Source: Lonicera japonica
Taxonomy: Eukaryota > Streptophyta > Magnoliopsida > Dipsacales > Caprifoliaceae
Assembly (NCBI GenBank): GCA_021464415.1
Contig: CM038471.1
Location: 29,485,234-29,549,233 of the forward strand
Direction: 5' to 3'
DNA: 64,000 nucleotides
Numbering within the stretch: the stretch's first letter is position 1; each line of letters begins with the position of its first letter. Position numbers and translations under genes: made by a program. The notes under the pieces are model-generated. The model had not been told where the DNA came from. It made no database searches and was given only the letters and a program-made list of their open reading frames with translations. Positions 1 through 11,876 of this stretch are shown piece by piece.

Positions 1-333
1 TTTGTAAGTATATGTATGGACTTTTTCTCCAATGAAAAAGACGCTTTATTCTTGACCCTTCAATTTACAATGCTCTCGCTAAAAATTATTAAAAAATAAT
101 AGGAAAAGAAAAGACATTTTATACTCATATTAAAAAATCAGATTTCAAAAATAATAAATTTTATTAAAAATAATATTTTTAGTTTAAAGTTGAACTTTGA
201 TTTTCTTTGTAAATGTTGATGAGAGAGGAAGAGTGTAACAAGAAAAGAGATTTAATATTTTGTGCGTGAATAAAAATTGTAATAATTTGATATTTCAATA
301 TGAGGAGAAATTATATTATATTTAAGGGCTAAG
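1..333. other. AT-rich intergenic with one arm of a direct repeat
   Basis: No gene is visible. Bases about 9-90 recur, diverged, at about 997-1075 in the same orientation (shared core GACGCTTTATTCTTG, then a CGCTAAAAATTATT stretch). The pair lies about 990 bp apart and flanks the hAT-like element at 334-703, so it may be a small segmental duplication or remnant repeat ends. Confidence 0.5.
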
Positions 334-703
334 CAGAGGCAGATCAAAAACAATTTCGAGAGGAGAACTAATATATAGTAATAGACAAAAAAAATCAAAA
401 AAAATCAAAAAGTATAATTATATAGTGAAAAAAAATTAATAACATAATTTAAATATTTGAATTCATACATAATGAAAAGTATTTAATAAAATTGAGTTTG
501 ACGAGTTTTTAATGATTTGAATTAATCTATTACAGACTCTAGTTAATATATATTTGAGCTGGGTTAAGGGGTAAACTAAAACTAAGCAAAGGGGTGGGCT
601 TAAACTATTTTTTTTTTTATTTTTTTTACAAGCGCTAGTAAGTTTTTCAAAATTTTTCCCTGTGCTAAAGTCCGCTATGTTCCCCCGTAGGTTCGCCCCT
701 GCC
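334..703. mobile_element. hAT-like non-autonomous element
   Basis: The left end reads CAGAGGCAGATC and the right end, read on the other strand, CAGGGGCGAACC, which fits the CA.GG.G style of hAT termini. GCTAAG occurs just outside both ends as a probable partial target duplication, offset by 2-3 bases on the right. There is no coding capacity. The exact right boundary is uncertain. Confidence 0.4.
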
Positions 704-1149
704 AGCTAAGATTAGTCATATACCGGTCTATATGAGACTTTAAATAAATAGTTGCTCAAAAACTCTATATTTTCGTAATATCTATATAATAAAGGGAAAT
801 AGTTTTTCAATCTTACAAATATTTTAACAAATAAAAAATTATGTGATTAGAAATTAAAATATTTTTTTAATGATTGAAATTCTATTTACAACATAATTGA
901 TATATATGTCTTGACTAAAGACTTTCAAAACATATTACTTGATTTTTAAAGTAAGAGATAATTGAATAAATCGTGTGCTATATAAGTATTATATTGATGT
1001 ATGGATTTTTTCTCAAATGAAGAGACGCTTTATTCTTGGCCCTTCAATTTAAAATGCTATCGCTAAAAATTATTATAATTTGGCAAGTCACATCAACAAT
1101 TATAAAATTTTAGTAATTTTTAGTAGATAAATAAATTTAGTAATTTTTT

Positions 1150-1932
1150 GTTTTGTTTTATGGATTAATGACATATTTGACTAACGAATTTTATCACTTT
1201 TTTCAATTTAGTCACTAAACTTTTTTCTTTTTTTTTTTCGCTAAAAATCCACTAAACACCTAATAACGTTTAAACTTAACCCAACCATTTAACATCATTG
1301 ATTAGAGTTAACAAAAAATCTAAGTTGGACATTAATCAGTCCATGTGGATAAATGAGATAACAAAAACCATCATGTGACATGCATGTGTAAGGTTATCCC
1401 CATTCAAACGAAGAGCTTTATTTTAATAAAGGAAAAATATGAAAACTTTTTTCCACAAAACTCAACCGTCGTACCCTAAATTGAAACCCTAGACTCACCT
1501 AAATCAAAATCTGCTGAAGAAGATGATCATCAACAAAACTCGAAAAAACATATAGAAGCAATCATGCATACCAATTTTAAGGAAGAATCAACAATTTTTG
1601 ATTTATACAACTTTCCCCCAATAAAAGTTCGTATATAAAACACTAATTTTACGATTATAGCCGTTGAGGACATTAATTAAGGAGGAGAACCTCACACACT
1701 TGCGTCTCACATGATGGTTTTTGCCATCTCATCTGTCCACGTGAATGTCACGTGGACTCCTTAATGTCCAACTCATATTTTCTGTTAACTCTGATTAACG
1801 GTGTCAAAGAGTTTGGTTGAATTGAAACATTATTGAAAGTTCAATGGGTTTTTAGACAAAAAAAATTTTAGTCACCAAATTGAAAAAAATGATAAAATCC
1901 TTTGGTCAAATGTCATTAAGCCTTGTTTTATT
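1150..1932. mobile_element. Non-autonomous element with very long terminal inverted repeats (MULE/foldback type)
   Basis: The arms at about 1150-1395 and 1689-1932 are imperfect reverse complements over about 245 bp. Shared blocks include AAAAACCATCATGTGA and TTAATGACAT followed by GATTTTATC/AATTTTATC. The spacer is about 290 bp and has no ORF. Long inverted repeats without a coding region are typical of non-autonomous Mutator-like or foldback elements. A 9-bp target duplication was not recognised, so family assignment is inference. Confidence 0.6.
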
Positions 1933-2195
1933 AATAGACTAGATATGTCCGTGTTTACGACACTACCGAGCTGAACCCCTTGTTGAGTGGGTTTTTGTTG
2001 CGAAACTCATACCAAAAAATTCAACTCATAAAAAAGATATCTTAAGTTATTGAATATTTATACTAAAATTGAATATAAGCACCCAGTTATAAAAGATCTA
2101 ACACAACTAGTGCAGATTTTGTATTTAAATATTTTAATAAATAGAAGAAATATAATATACTATACTTAACCTATACTTAAATTTAGCATTGTGAG

Positions 2196-2305
2196 GTAAT
2201 CCACTATGGGTAGGGTGAAAATCCATATTTAGCAATTGCTTAACTACTGTGGGTAGGGTAAAAACTCATATTTAGTAATTGCCTAGCTACTGTGGGTAGG
2301 GCAAA
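2196..2305. repeat. Tandem repeat, 43-44 bp unit, 2.5 copies
   Basis: The core CTRTGGGTAGGG begins at 2203, 2247 and 2290 and is followed by an A/T-rich stretch containing CATATTTAG.AATTGC. Low divergence between copies suggests a recent local duplication. Confidence 0.75.
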
Positions 2306-3684
2306 TTTAGCCTAATGTTATCATGTATATATGATATGGCCCGGCCAAATTTAGCATGGGATAAATTTTAGCCAAGCGGGTCAATGTTGCCCATCAGTTG
2401 ATGTCCGTCCCTTTGTCCATTTCTACACCTCTTCAACTCGTGTTTTTCCTCGCTCCTCTCTTTATTCATTTCGACACCTCTTCACACCATTATTCACTCT
2501 ATACTTATATAGACTTTTAGAGAGATAAAGTGTTGTTCTACTGAGATAGAGATAGATGCTCTGATTAGGATGTTGTTTTGGGAGAGTAAAGGGGATATTT
2601 AATTCTAAGCTAAGCTTTTTCAAGTTTCAGTGGTGGTATTATGTCAAAGAAGATTTCATCACTGGTGTCTCTCCTGCCGGGATGGACGATAGAAGTCAAC
2701 TGAATGGATGAAATTTGAAATTAGGTGACATACCCGTCCTTCACCGACAAGTGAATGTTACCTGTCTCTCTACTGAGACGCGTGACAGTCACCATTCTCT
2801 CGCAATTTTAATATTTGCCAACAGTAAAATTCTCCCACTAAAATTAGCAATTTAATTTAATTTCTACCCAACCTATAATAGGTGGTTTGAATGCTCTTTT
2901 TGAGGAACTTTACCCCCTATACCACTAGGTGGAAATAAATGCAGCTGATCCAAAGGCTTATAGGAATAAGAATAATGTCAAATTAATTACATAAATAAAC
3001 AAACAATGCTGTTGCTTAGTTGTTCCACTTGGCAATAAATTCTTAGGTTCAAAATTGAATAATTGATATCATAATTTTATTTTATTTTTGATCATAATTG
3101 ATATCATAATTGAAATCATGTTACTCTGTCTATTTGATTTGTATAACAATCTGGAAGGATAACAATGCATTGCTCATTTAATTGGTGATTAATCCATCAC
3201 AAATAAACTTGACACGAGTAATTGTAGAGATTCAGAATTATGATCGATCTAGATGATGTGTCATAAATTTATTGTTAGCGGGTGGAATACACACTTTTAT
3301 CATTTTACTACTGTCATCAGTTAAATAAATTTTTTGAGTTAGAATCCTATATTCTTGAGGAATAATCATTTAGGAGTATTTATAAAATATATTGAAGAGA
3401 GGTCTTAGGTCCAAATTCTTAAATACACCACTAAAACTTGTATTTTACCCAATTTTTAATAAACTTGCATTTTAACCCACCTTTTTTTAAATAATTAAAA
3501 ATATCCCCACTCTCTAAACTGAATAACAAAGTTTCTTCGTTATGCTCTTCTTTCACTCTTTGATTTATGTAACCAAACATCCTATTAAGGTAGGGCCATG
3601 AATATCTAAATGCAGGGACGCGATAATTTTTTTAAAAGAGGGGCAAACATAATATTATTATTTTTTTTGGGGGGTGAGAAGAGA

Positions 3685-3701
3685 GGGGGGGGGGGGGGGG
3701 G
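3685..3701. repeat. Poly-G run (17 G)
   Basis: An uninterrupted run of 17 G in otherwise A/T-rich DNA. It could be a real homopolymer or an assembly or sequencing artefact. Confidence 0.8.
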
Positions 3702-4850
3702 TAACACATAAATAATTAATAGAGATAAAATTATAATTAACCAAAATTTAGGATCACTTAGTTAAATACTCGCATGTTTGTTTGCGTAAGCGCATAGTAA
3801 TGTAACTTCATGTCAAATAATCACTAATGCTTACAGAGTGTTTAAAGAAAAGACGAATAACCACTGGCTTTGACCATTCCATGTTAGAAGGTTTGATGGG
3901 GAGTTTTTCGAGTAGAATTTTAGCAGAAAAAAATAATTGTGGCTAACAATAGACCCAGACTCCTGAGTGAATATTAGTTACGGTGCGTGAAAATTTACCC
4001 AAACGTTCCGTAGCAAAGAAGAAAAAATAAAAAAGATGAACAAATTGTTGAATAATATTAAGTGACTGAATTATAAGTTTTTTTAGTAAAAAGTTAAAAT
4101 TGAAGCAACTTTATCTCTAACGTGAGAAGTTTCAATTTAGAGGAGCCAAATCAGAATTTAGTTAACTTTCTTCTAAGAAAAATTATAATGATTTTTATAT
4201 TTAATTAATTAAAAAATAAAATTATAATAATAATAAAATTATAATAAGCTTTTTCTTTTTTTTTTTGTATTCATCGACAAAATGCAAGAATCATGTGATC
4301 CTCCCAAACAAATTCCTACTGAGTACTCCAACATGGGCCCTACCAGGAACAATGATCACATGTGGTAGGGGTATTCCATAGTACGGAGAATAAAAAAAAT
4401 ATCTTCATGAAACAATAAAGCGATTAGCATACATGAAAATAAATTATTGAATTATATATATATATATATTGGGCATAAATGTCGATTCATTTTTTATGAG
4501 TGATGGCTGGGCTCAAAGAATTGCATGAGAGAGAACTCGAGATGACTGGGCCTAAAGAGTTGCACGAGAAAAAATTCGAATTTGAGACGTACTGTACATT
4601 TTAAATCCACCCCTCGACTAAGCCACCTCTTGAGATTTAGGCGGTAGTTGATAGTTGCAAATGTCATAAATTATTGAACAATGATCACAAGGGATTGTCT
4701 CACCGATGTTGCAAATGTCCAAATTTCGTCTTCCAACAGATGACTCGGTGCATATTGTAGCCACACGACGTGGACAAAGTGCAAATCTCCCCCAAAATGG
4801 ATTTTATGTATAGTTTTTGTTAGAGAGATACACTTTTTATAGTTGATGGT

Positions 4851-5378
4851 TTATATTAAGATTAATTATATTTTAGTATAACATATCGATGCCGAAATTT
4901 TATTCAAATACAAGATGCTCTTTTTTTTCTTTAAATAAAGCAATGTATTTTTTGTTCGTTTTCAAATAATACATTCGTTAGTTTAGCTTATAACATCGTT
5001 AATAAAGCGTTAATGTGGTGTTCATGTGTATGTACGATTAGCTTATTAATATACATTAAGCAACAATTAAAAATAATAAAAAAAATTCTGAAAAAATGAT
5101 TTAATAAAGTTTATATCCACATGTATTAAACCAACAAATTTTTTATTTTATTTTTTAATTGCATACGGTGTATTGATAAGATGACTGTACATACACATGG
5201 ATGCTACGTGGATGCCACATCAGTGCTCTATCAACGGTGTTATAATACTAAATTAACGGTACTATTAGAAAACAAACAAAAAAATACGTTGCTTTATTTG
5301 AAAAAAAAAAGTATCTTGTATTAAATGAAATTTTGGTGACTGTACATTATACTAAAATGTAGTTAATTATTTATATTA
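4851..5378. mobile_element. Second long-inverted-repeat non-autonomous element
   Basis: The left arm at about 4851-5040 and the right arm at about 5180-5378 are imperfect inverted repeats of about 190 bp. Shared blocks are ATTTTAGTATAA, AATACAAGAT, AAATAAAGCAA and CATGTGTATGTAC. The spacer is about 140 bp and non-coding. It is probably MULE-like or foldback. It differs in sequence from the element at 1150-1932. Confidence 0.6.
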
Positions 5379-6287
5379 CTTTATCTCTAAACTAGATAAA
5401 TTACACTTTAAAAGAGCCAGATCCATAATAAAAGACACGAGCACATGTCATGTGGTGTGACAACTAACATCTAACAGAACTCATACATGCATATGCAACA
5501 AAGAACTCGTTGCAGTTAGACTTTGCCTATACAATGAAAAGAATTGAGAACACATGACCTTGTTCTAACACGACAATTCATATCTTATGAACATTTTTTT
5601 GCTTCTCCGAATATAAATTATGTATGCATGATATGTGATACTCTATGCTTGATGAGAATGAAACCCTAAAACAATAAAAGTCCCATGTGTATTTCCCTCG
5701 TCTCTTATATTATAATGAACAAACGTGGACCACACATAACAATAATTAGTTTCACGTCCTTATCGAATACAAAATACCAGGTTTGATACAATACATATAT
5801 CTTATTTCTCTATAACCAACAAATTTTACATTTATAATGAAAGTTGCGTCGGATCTTTTTTCTTTCTTAATTACTACAATCAATGTTTAACGTTAGGAGA
5901 TGGGGAAGAAAACTAAGATTTCTAAGAATCGAATCATAGTAGGGACATGTGTTGAGTGTAACGTGTCGCGATGGTAGGAACTTATGTTAAGTGTAAACGT
6001 GTCGCGATTTTATTGAATACAAAAGCATTCTACTTGTGACAATGACTAAAATATGCATGCACCGCCCATGTTGAAAGCGATGAGTTGCATTGAATCCTTA
6101 CACCTACTCATTACTGCATATGAAAAAGCTCAACATATATATCATTAAATGAACCTTTTTGACAGGGATGGCACTATCTGCCTTAAAATTGAACTTTGGA
6201 AAGATGAGCATGCATGATTTATAGTAAACATTTACTAGAAGCATCCCAACCATCTACTCAATTACTATTATTTATCAGTCTCATTTA
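5379..6287. other. Intergenic DNA
   Basis: No gene is seen. A short imperfect tandem duplication lies at about 5938-6010: two copies of a 35-36 bp unit ending in GTGTCGCGAT. Confidence 0.55.
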
Positions 6288-6693
6288 GGGCATCTTCAAT
6301 ATATAGTGTGTTATTGTAATGTAAAATTATAGATTTGGCATACATGTTACAGACGGTTCCACAACAGAAAATGCATTAAAATATGTAAAAATTTACTATG
6401 GATATCCAGTGTGTCGCACGTGGACCAAGTCAATAGAAGATTTGAGACGCGATTTTCTGAATATCTAATGACACTTTAATTTTTTAAAGTAAATAACAGA
6501 CGACCTACTCCGACCATCACACAAAATAATAAATGTCGCACCGTGACAGTACATAGCGTAGCCATTAAGGTAGCCGTATGCTAATTTTTTACACTACAAC
6601 ACCACTATTAGCTTACACTATTACATGTTACACTATGCGTTGCAGAATAATATGGTGTAAATATGCACATTACATTATGCGTTGTAGATGGTC
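6288..6693. mobile_element. Tourist-like MITE (PIF/Harbinger)
   Basis: The left terminus is GGGCATCTTCAA and the right terminus, reverse-complemented, GACCATCTACAA. TTA lies directly outside each end (6285-6287 and 6694-6696), which matches the 3-bp TWA target duplication of Harbinger elements. Inside the right end a block of about 25 bp ending in TATGCGTTG.AGA is repeated. The right terminus resembles the GACCTTCTGCA terminus of the Pong-like element at 32686-40537. It is non-coding. Confidence 0.55.
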
Positions 6694-6702
6694 TTAAGGG
6701 TT

Positions 6703-6855
6703 AATTTTTTTTTCCTATGCCATGAGGTGTTCAGGGTAACTTTTGTGCACCTCGATTAATCCCCACTCGCGAATTTGAGCCTGGCGGTGTCAAGAATCGA
6801 CCTGGCCCCAGATTGCAAACCTAGTAATGATCAAGCCACTGAGCCACAACTTATA
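6703..6855 (-). mobile_element. tRNA-derived SINE
   Basis: On the minus strand the sequence starts with a box-A-like TGGCTCAGTGGCTTGATCA, has a box-B-like AGGTCGATTCTTG about 35 bp later, and ends in an A-rich tail (T tract at 6704-6713 on the plus strand). The size of about 150 bp is normal for plant SINEs. It abuts the MITE end at 6696. Clear target duplications were not found. Confidence 0.5.
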
Positions 6856-7290
6856 GTTCATTTATGAATTATTTAAACCAAATATATTAATTAGTTTCCA
6901 CCATAAATTAATGTTAAGGGAGAATTTTTATTATTATTTTAATGAACATTTATATACATTGTCCTTATAGATTATAGCATTTTAAAACAACTTCATAAAA
7001 TATATATATTTAAGTATTATAATACATAAATTTAAGAATGCTAAATATACATAGGACTATGTACTGAACAGAGTGAATGAGAGTATTAAAAATGCCTTTT
7101 GGAATTGGAGAACTAGTAGAAATTATAGGAATTCGACTTTATGTAAGAATTGGGGATTATATGACCCAATTATTCTTGGCTAGTTTTGTTTTTTTCCTTT
7201 TGACTGTAAATATGGTTATAGTCGATTGTAATTTGCTTTTGTGATCTAATAATATGTTTCAAATTCTACCAATTATAATATATCAATTTA

Positions 7291-7599
7291 GGCTCTGTTT
7301 GATAGCAACATGGAAAATGAAAACAAAATTAACTAATTTAGATGAGAAGATGGAAAATAAGTTGAGGTATGTGGTGAGATTAACTCTTACTTTTTACTTT
7401 TTTCCATGACAAAATTTTCTTTGGGTGATGGTGGAGAAAATTTTTCCACAAAATATTAAAGGAGGATGGAGGATATATATTCACAAAAATGAGTATGAGA
7501 TGGAGAGTATCTCACTATATGCCTCAACTTATTTTTCATTTTCTCACTCATATTAGTTGTTTTTATTTTCATTTTCCTTGTTGCTATCAAACGGAGCCC
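7291..7599. mobile_element. Tourist-like MITE, 309 bp
   Basis: The terminal inverted repeats are nearly perfect: GGCTCTGTTTGATAGCAAC on the left and, reverse-complemented, GGGCTCCGTTTGATAGCAAC on the right. Flanking trinucleotides are TTA (7288-7290) and TAA (7600-7602), consistent with a TWA target. Interior subterminal sequence is also inverted (CTCAACTTATTTTTCATTTTC on the right has a counterpart on the left). There is no ORF. Confidence 0.7.
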
Positions 7600-7602
7600 T
7601 AA

Positions 7603-8572
7603 GTGTTAAAATACTCGTATAAAGTCCAGTCTAACCTAGCTTTGCGCTATAAATTTATGATAATGTAATTTGACGGTGTGCGAAGTGTAACATTTTGAAA
7701 ATTGAACGCCCACCGGCTCTGTAAGGTGGCTAGCTCCGCCTCCCCGATTCAATTATTCGTGTGGTTGGCGTTTAAATTGTTTGTATATTAAAAGCTCCAA
7801 GTACCTTTCCCTCTTTTCATCAGAGTAGAGTAGACTCCATTCATTGCTTGTAATATTGATTTAAAGAAAAAGGACTTTGAGCCATCTATACTAAACTAGT
7901 TTAGCCCATGTACATTCTTTACATTAGAGAGTGTTGTGGCGAATCCGAAAACCGATTAATCGAAACGAAGAAGTCGAACCATAATCGAATAGATTTGCTT
8001 CGGGTTTGAGTTGTGTCTTTAGAGACTTGAACCGAACCGAACCGAACATAACTAAATTATTTGGTTAGTTGCACTTATATTACCCAATCTTTTAGCAAAA
8101 GCTTGAAATGTGAATTCTAGTAATTTCTCAAATGTTAGAAGGTTCTTTGTTGTTGTTATTCTTTATGCTAATATATGGAAATATATTGCTCTATATCAAT
8201 GGACTCATTCAACATGAATAGCTTCTTAGAATTCATGTCTACATCATAATTGTTTATAATTTATTTTTCAAGCCACGTTTATAGTTTTTTGTGTGCTATA
8301 TTTCATTTTAGTTTATGTATTGAATTACGATTATATGAAGTGATTGATGGTTCACGACATTGTTTGCATTTAATTATGCTTGCTAATTTAGGAAATTTAT
8401 TTGGCCACACCAATGACAAACAGAGGTTGCCTCTAATTTATTGCTGCAAATTGTATTTTAAAAAAATATATGAAAATCGAATGAACCTGAACTAAAACTG
8501 AACCGAAAAGTTTCATTCAAGTTTTGGTCTGAATAATTCAAAATCCAAAACCTAACCCTTTGGGTTAGGGTC
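7603..8572. other. Intergenic, low-complexity ACCGAA-rich stretches
   Basis: No convincing gene. ACCGAACCGAACCGAAC occurs at about 8031-8046 and further CGAA-rich sequence at 7940-8000 and 8480-8600. An 81-codon open frame at 8250 has no recognisable domain and A/T-driven composition, so it is not called. Confidence 0.5.
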
Positions 8573-9773
8573 TCTTTAATTTCTACACCGACCGAAACCA
8601 AAAACACACTTACTCTACGTTTTTTTCAATAAAAAACTTAATTCTTGACCACAATGACATATAATGATTTTTGATTTAGTGGTGAATAAATGGATTTTTA
8701 TGTAAGAATTAATTATTTAATTCTTTTGTGGCCCACAAAATTGGCTTAATTTAGTTTGGTAATTTATTAATTGATTAAATAAATAATGGGATTTGGCCAA
8801 ATTTTGGAATTTGCGGTTGCTTGAAGATAATTACCTATCTAATTAATTAGTAATAAATCTCTATTACTTAGATATAAATGACCACTAATCTACTTTGATA
8901 GAAAGTGAAATTTATAAACAAATAGGAAACTAAGTCCCCTCTCTGCCTATAATAATACGTAATATTACATAAATTACGTATTCCAACATTATGATACAAC
9001 ACAAAAGGGTATCAAGAGAGAGAAACTTGTTTTTGGTGGTTTGAGTTTTGCCTCAAAGAAGCATCAATCTCTTCAATATTATGCTATTGCTATGAACCGA
9101 GGTTAGTGAATCTCTCTAATTAGCGAAGGCGGTCCAAGGATTCTTGGGACCCTAGGCATAATCTCTTTTAAATTTCAATATTATTATGATTTATGTGTAT
9201 ATATAATAGCATTTGATGAAACAAATATAATTTTGGAGTACATTATAATGGCAACAATATTAGTTACCAAAAATGATTTGGATTTAGATTTAAAGTTAAT
9301 GTTAATTTTTAATTTAATTTCTATATAGTGGCTTTTTGAGATGTAAAATTCTCAAAACATTAAAGAAGTTTAATGTTGTTTTGCCTAAAAATATTAAATT
9401 ATGAATAAAAACAAAAATGAAATATAGAGTGAAAAAAACATAGATTCATAGTAATAGGTTAAAAAGTATAAGATACTACTTTAAAAGTTAAGTTGCTATA
9501 AATTAGGCAGTGAATATATATTGTGGAAAAAAAAAGAGATATAGAGATAATTAGACACTAGTAAATTTGATTGACCAACTAGCTATATGAAATTAAACCT
9601 TCCTGCAATTTATTTACACTTTAATAGCCATTAATTAATGTGTATTATAATAATAAAAAAAAAAGCCGTGCATTAATCTAAAACAACAGAAGAAAAATAG
9701 CTCTATAAGTAATTTGTAAAGAGGTTCATCCACAATTATATTTACACCTTAAGATCTATACAATTTCAATTTA
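8573..9773 (+). mobile_element. LTR-like region of unit A
   Basis: The region ends in ACA and is followed after three bases by TGGTATCAGAG, the complement of the tRNA-iMet 3' end used as primer by many plant Copia elements. No downstream gag-pol is attached, so this is a relic. Its true left boundary is unknown; the start given is where similarity to unit B begins. Confidence 0.4.
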
Positions 9774-9777
9774 CATG

Positions 9778-9788
9778 TGGTATCAGAG
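9778..9788 (+). other. tRNA-iMet primer-binding-site-like motif
   Basis: TGGTATCAGAG matches the standard primer-binding sequence of plant Copia elements. An equivalent lies at 13725-13735 in unit B. Confidence 0.5.
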
Positions 9789-10436
9789 GCGGGTTTAAGA
9801 GTATCATAATTTTGGTATAAAATAATTTTATGGTAATAACCAAAATCACGATTTATGATTTGTGAATTACGGCATGTGGTTCTTCAATTAACATGCATGA
9901 ATTAAAAAGGAACTTTTTTTGGAGCAACTGCACTTAAAAAAATTTAAATACAAATTCTCCTGTTAAATAAATTATTCTCCATAAGAATTTAGTGAATGAA
10001 TCTTACTTGTTCTATGATACAATTATGAAGTTTTGTATGATTCTGTAGTACTGATAATGTAGTTTTATATGATACAATTTGGAAGGGATCTTCAGATGAT
10101 TCTTGTTCAGCCCATCAACATTAAATTAGCCTCTTTTAATATATTTAAAGCTCTTGTCTTATGTGCCTACTTTTTTGGTCTTTGCATTCATTACATATTA
10201 TAATATTTTGTATACTAATGCAATGTCCTAGTAAATTAAAAGACCCGTATGTCCGTATCCTGAAACTTCCGTATAAGAGTAATGTCATATTTTTGGATAT
10301 TTTTATCGCATATTTTTATCGATATATATTATATGAATTGTATTTTTATAAAATATAATAAAAATATAACCTATGTAACATATCTAAAAAAAAATAAGAA
10401 TCGTAAATAAGAAAAATATTTTCTTTCATACAATGA

Positions 10437-10512
10437 ATAAGTATGTTAGATTCCATAAAAGTTAGTGAGACTGGATAAGTATGTTAGATTCCATAAAAGT
10501 TAGTGAGACTTA
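10437..10512. repeat. 38-bp tandem duplication unique to unit A
   Basis: GTATGTTAGATTCCATAAAA begins at 10441 and again at 10479. Unit B and the third locus near 23130 have one copy, so this duplication postdates the A/B split. Confidence 0.8.
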
Positions 10513-10519
10513 ATTTAAG

Positions 10520-10754
10520 GTGGAAATATTGGCACCTCTAATATTTCTTGAAAACACTCTCACTTTTCATTCGATTCTAGACAACCGAGTAAGGTATATG
10601 TTATTCGGTTATGAAGGATTGAATATAAACTTGATAATGCCTTACTCGGTTATCAAGGACCGAGTATATAAGCTTATACTCAGTATACTCGGCCCTCAAG
10701 AACCGAGCAACAGATACATTACTCGGTTGCGAAGAATCGAATGAAAGTCAGAGT
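10520..10754. mobile_element. Palindromic MITE, right-truncated copy in unit A
   Basis: Homologous to the complete copy at 23168-23416. It begins ATATTGGCACCTC, contains CTTTTCATTCGATTCTAGAC and inverted CTCGGTT motifs, and stops at GAATGAAAGTC.GAGT, where the palindrome-ended element begins. Confidence 0.6.
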
Positions 10755-10968
10755 GTCCTTAAATAATACCCTTTCCATCATTATTCCCAATCTAATGCGT
10801 CTTTAAAAGTGGTATCAGTAATGCCAATTTCATTACTGAAAACGACATCAGCAATACCAATTTCATTTTGAAAATGGTATTAGTGATGTCAATTTTTTTA
10901 AAATTGAAAGTTTTTTCATTTTTTGAAAATGGCATTTGCAATGCCAATTTCAGTAATAGAAAACGGCA

Positions 10969-11286
10969 TCAACATTTTGGATAAGGAGTAGGCATTTCCT
11001 TGTCATTGTAAAAGTTGTCAAATTTTTTCACCACTGGTTCAACATTTGCCCACAATTGAGCAAATTCATCAAGCGTCACAACCCTGTATTTCCACAAAAA
11101 GATTGATTTCTTAAGCGCTGCATTAAAAATTGTAGCCATTTGCTCCCATGTTCACGTGTTGTCCTGCTCACAGCACTTACTGTCATAGATCACTTGTTTC
11201 CAAGCATCACACAGTTGAATTTCGTCACTCATTAAGAATTCATCTATGTCTTCGGATTGGTTATTGTTTAAGCTAGAAGAAGTCAT
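10969..11286 (-). pseudogene. Myb/SANT-like transposon accessory protein, broken (unit A)
   Basis: This 106-codon frame starts at an ATG at 11286 and contains one internal TGA. The reading includes an acidic start (NNNQSEDIDEF), then LCDAWKQV, TWEQMATIFNAAL, and a C-terminal VEPVVKKFDNFYNDKEMP. The spacing of tryptophans and the FW/IFN-like and KF..FY positions resemble the Myb-like or NAM-associated ORF of Pong/Harbinger elements, for which this is a weak, short match. Minus-strand TATATAA-like sequence near 11331-11340 could be its promoter. In unit B the equivalent TGA codon is CGA, while a different codon is a stop there. Interpreted as a decayed transposon gene. Confidence 0.45.
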
Positions 11287-11697
11287 TGTTTGTTAAAAGT
11301 GAGATAAATTTTTTTTTATCTAGATATGGGGTTTATATAATGTCTATCACATATACGTGCATGGCTAAAGTTGGATGATATGACAACACACTGAAAAGTG
11401 AAATTTATGATTTGACTTTTCACTAAACCCCATTATCTCTCTTTTTCTCATTTGTATTCAAAAATCCAACAGTAAAGGCTTTTGAGTGGCTCGTCAAATC
11501 ATTGTTGCATCCCATTGGATCATCAAATCAAATCCTTTTCAATGCTTAGTCAAATCTTTGATAAAGTAAAAAGTTTAATATTTTTGCCAAAGGTCTCATC
11601 ACCTTAATGCACTATTGAAACACATGCTTCTTAATATCCTATATAACATCTCATACCTTACACAATCTCACTTCAATCTCACTCTATAAAAACAAAC

Positions 11698-11876
11698 ATG
11701 AGCAATTCCTTTAAGATTGATGATTTGGTTCCCTTCCTTCCAACTAAAATCCAATCAGAAATATGAGATCGATTCCTACAAAATCAAGTTCGAAGAATCA
11801 TACGAAAGTGCCAAAAATTGTTGCAGGTCCCACCTCTTCATTGGAGGATTTTTCCATTTTCATTTACTAAAATTGG
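11698..11876 (+). pseudogene. Start of an unknown transposon gene, broken (unit A)
   Basis: The frame begins MSNSFKIDDLVPFLPTKIQ and has a TGA where unit B has CGA. The same frame runs open in unit B (15639-15857). A CTCTATAAAAA box lies just upstream (about 11681-11691), and the Myb-like gene diverges from the same 400-bp region. The rest of the protein appears deleted, the frame running straight into the palindrome array. No domain is recognised. Confidence 0.4.

Larger units (their letters stand above)
1933..4850. other. Intergenic AT-rich DNA
   Basis: No gene is supported. It holds three copies of a 43-44 bp unit at about 2196-2305 (core CTGTGGGTAGGG at 2203, 2247 and 2290), a 17-base G run at 3685-3701, a short TA-repeat tract at about 4455-4479, and a two-copy imperfect 43 bp repeat at about 4502-4583 (TGGCTGGGCTCAAAGA / TGACTGGGCCTAAAGA). 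Confidence 0.6.

Noticed and set aside
8250..8495. 81-codon plus-strand open frame
   Set aside because: Hydrophobic residues follow from A/T-rich DNA; no motif, promoter or homologous copy.
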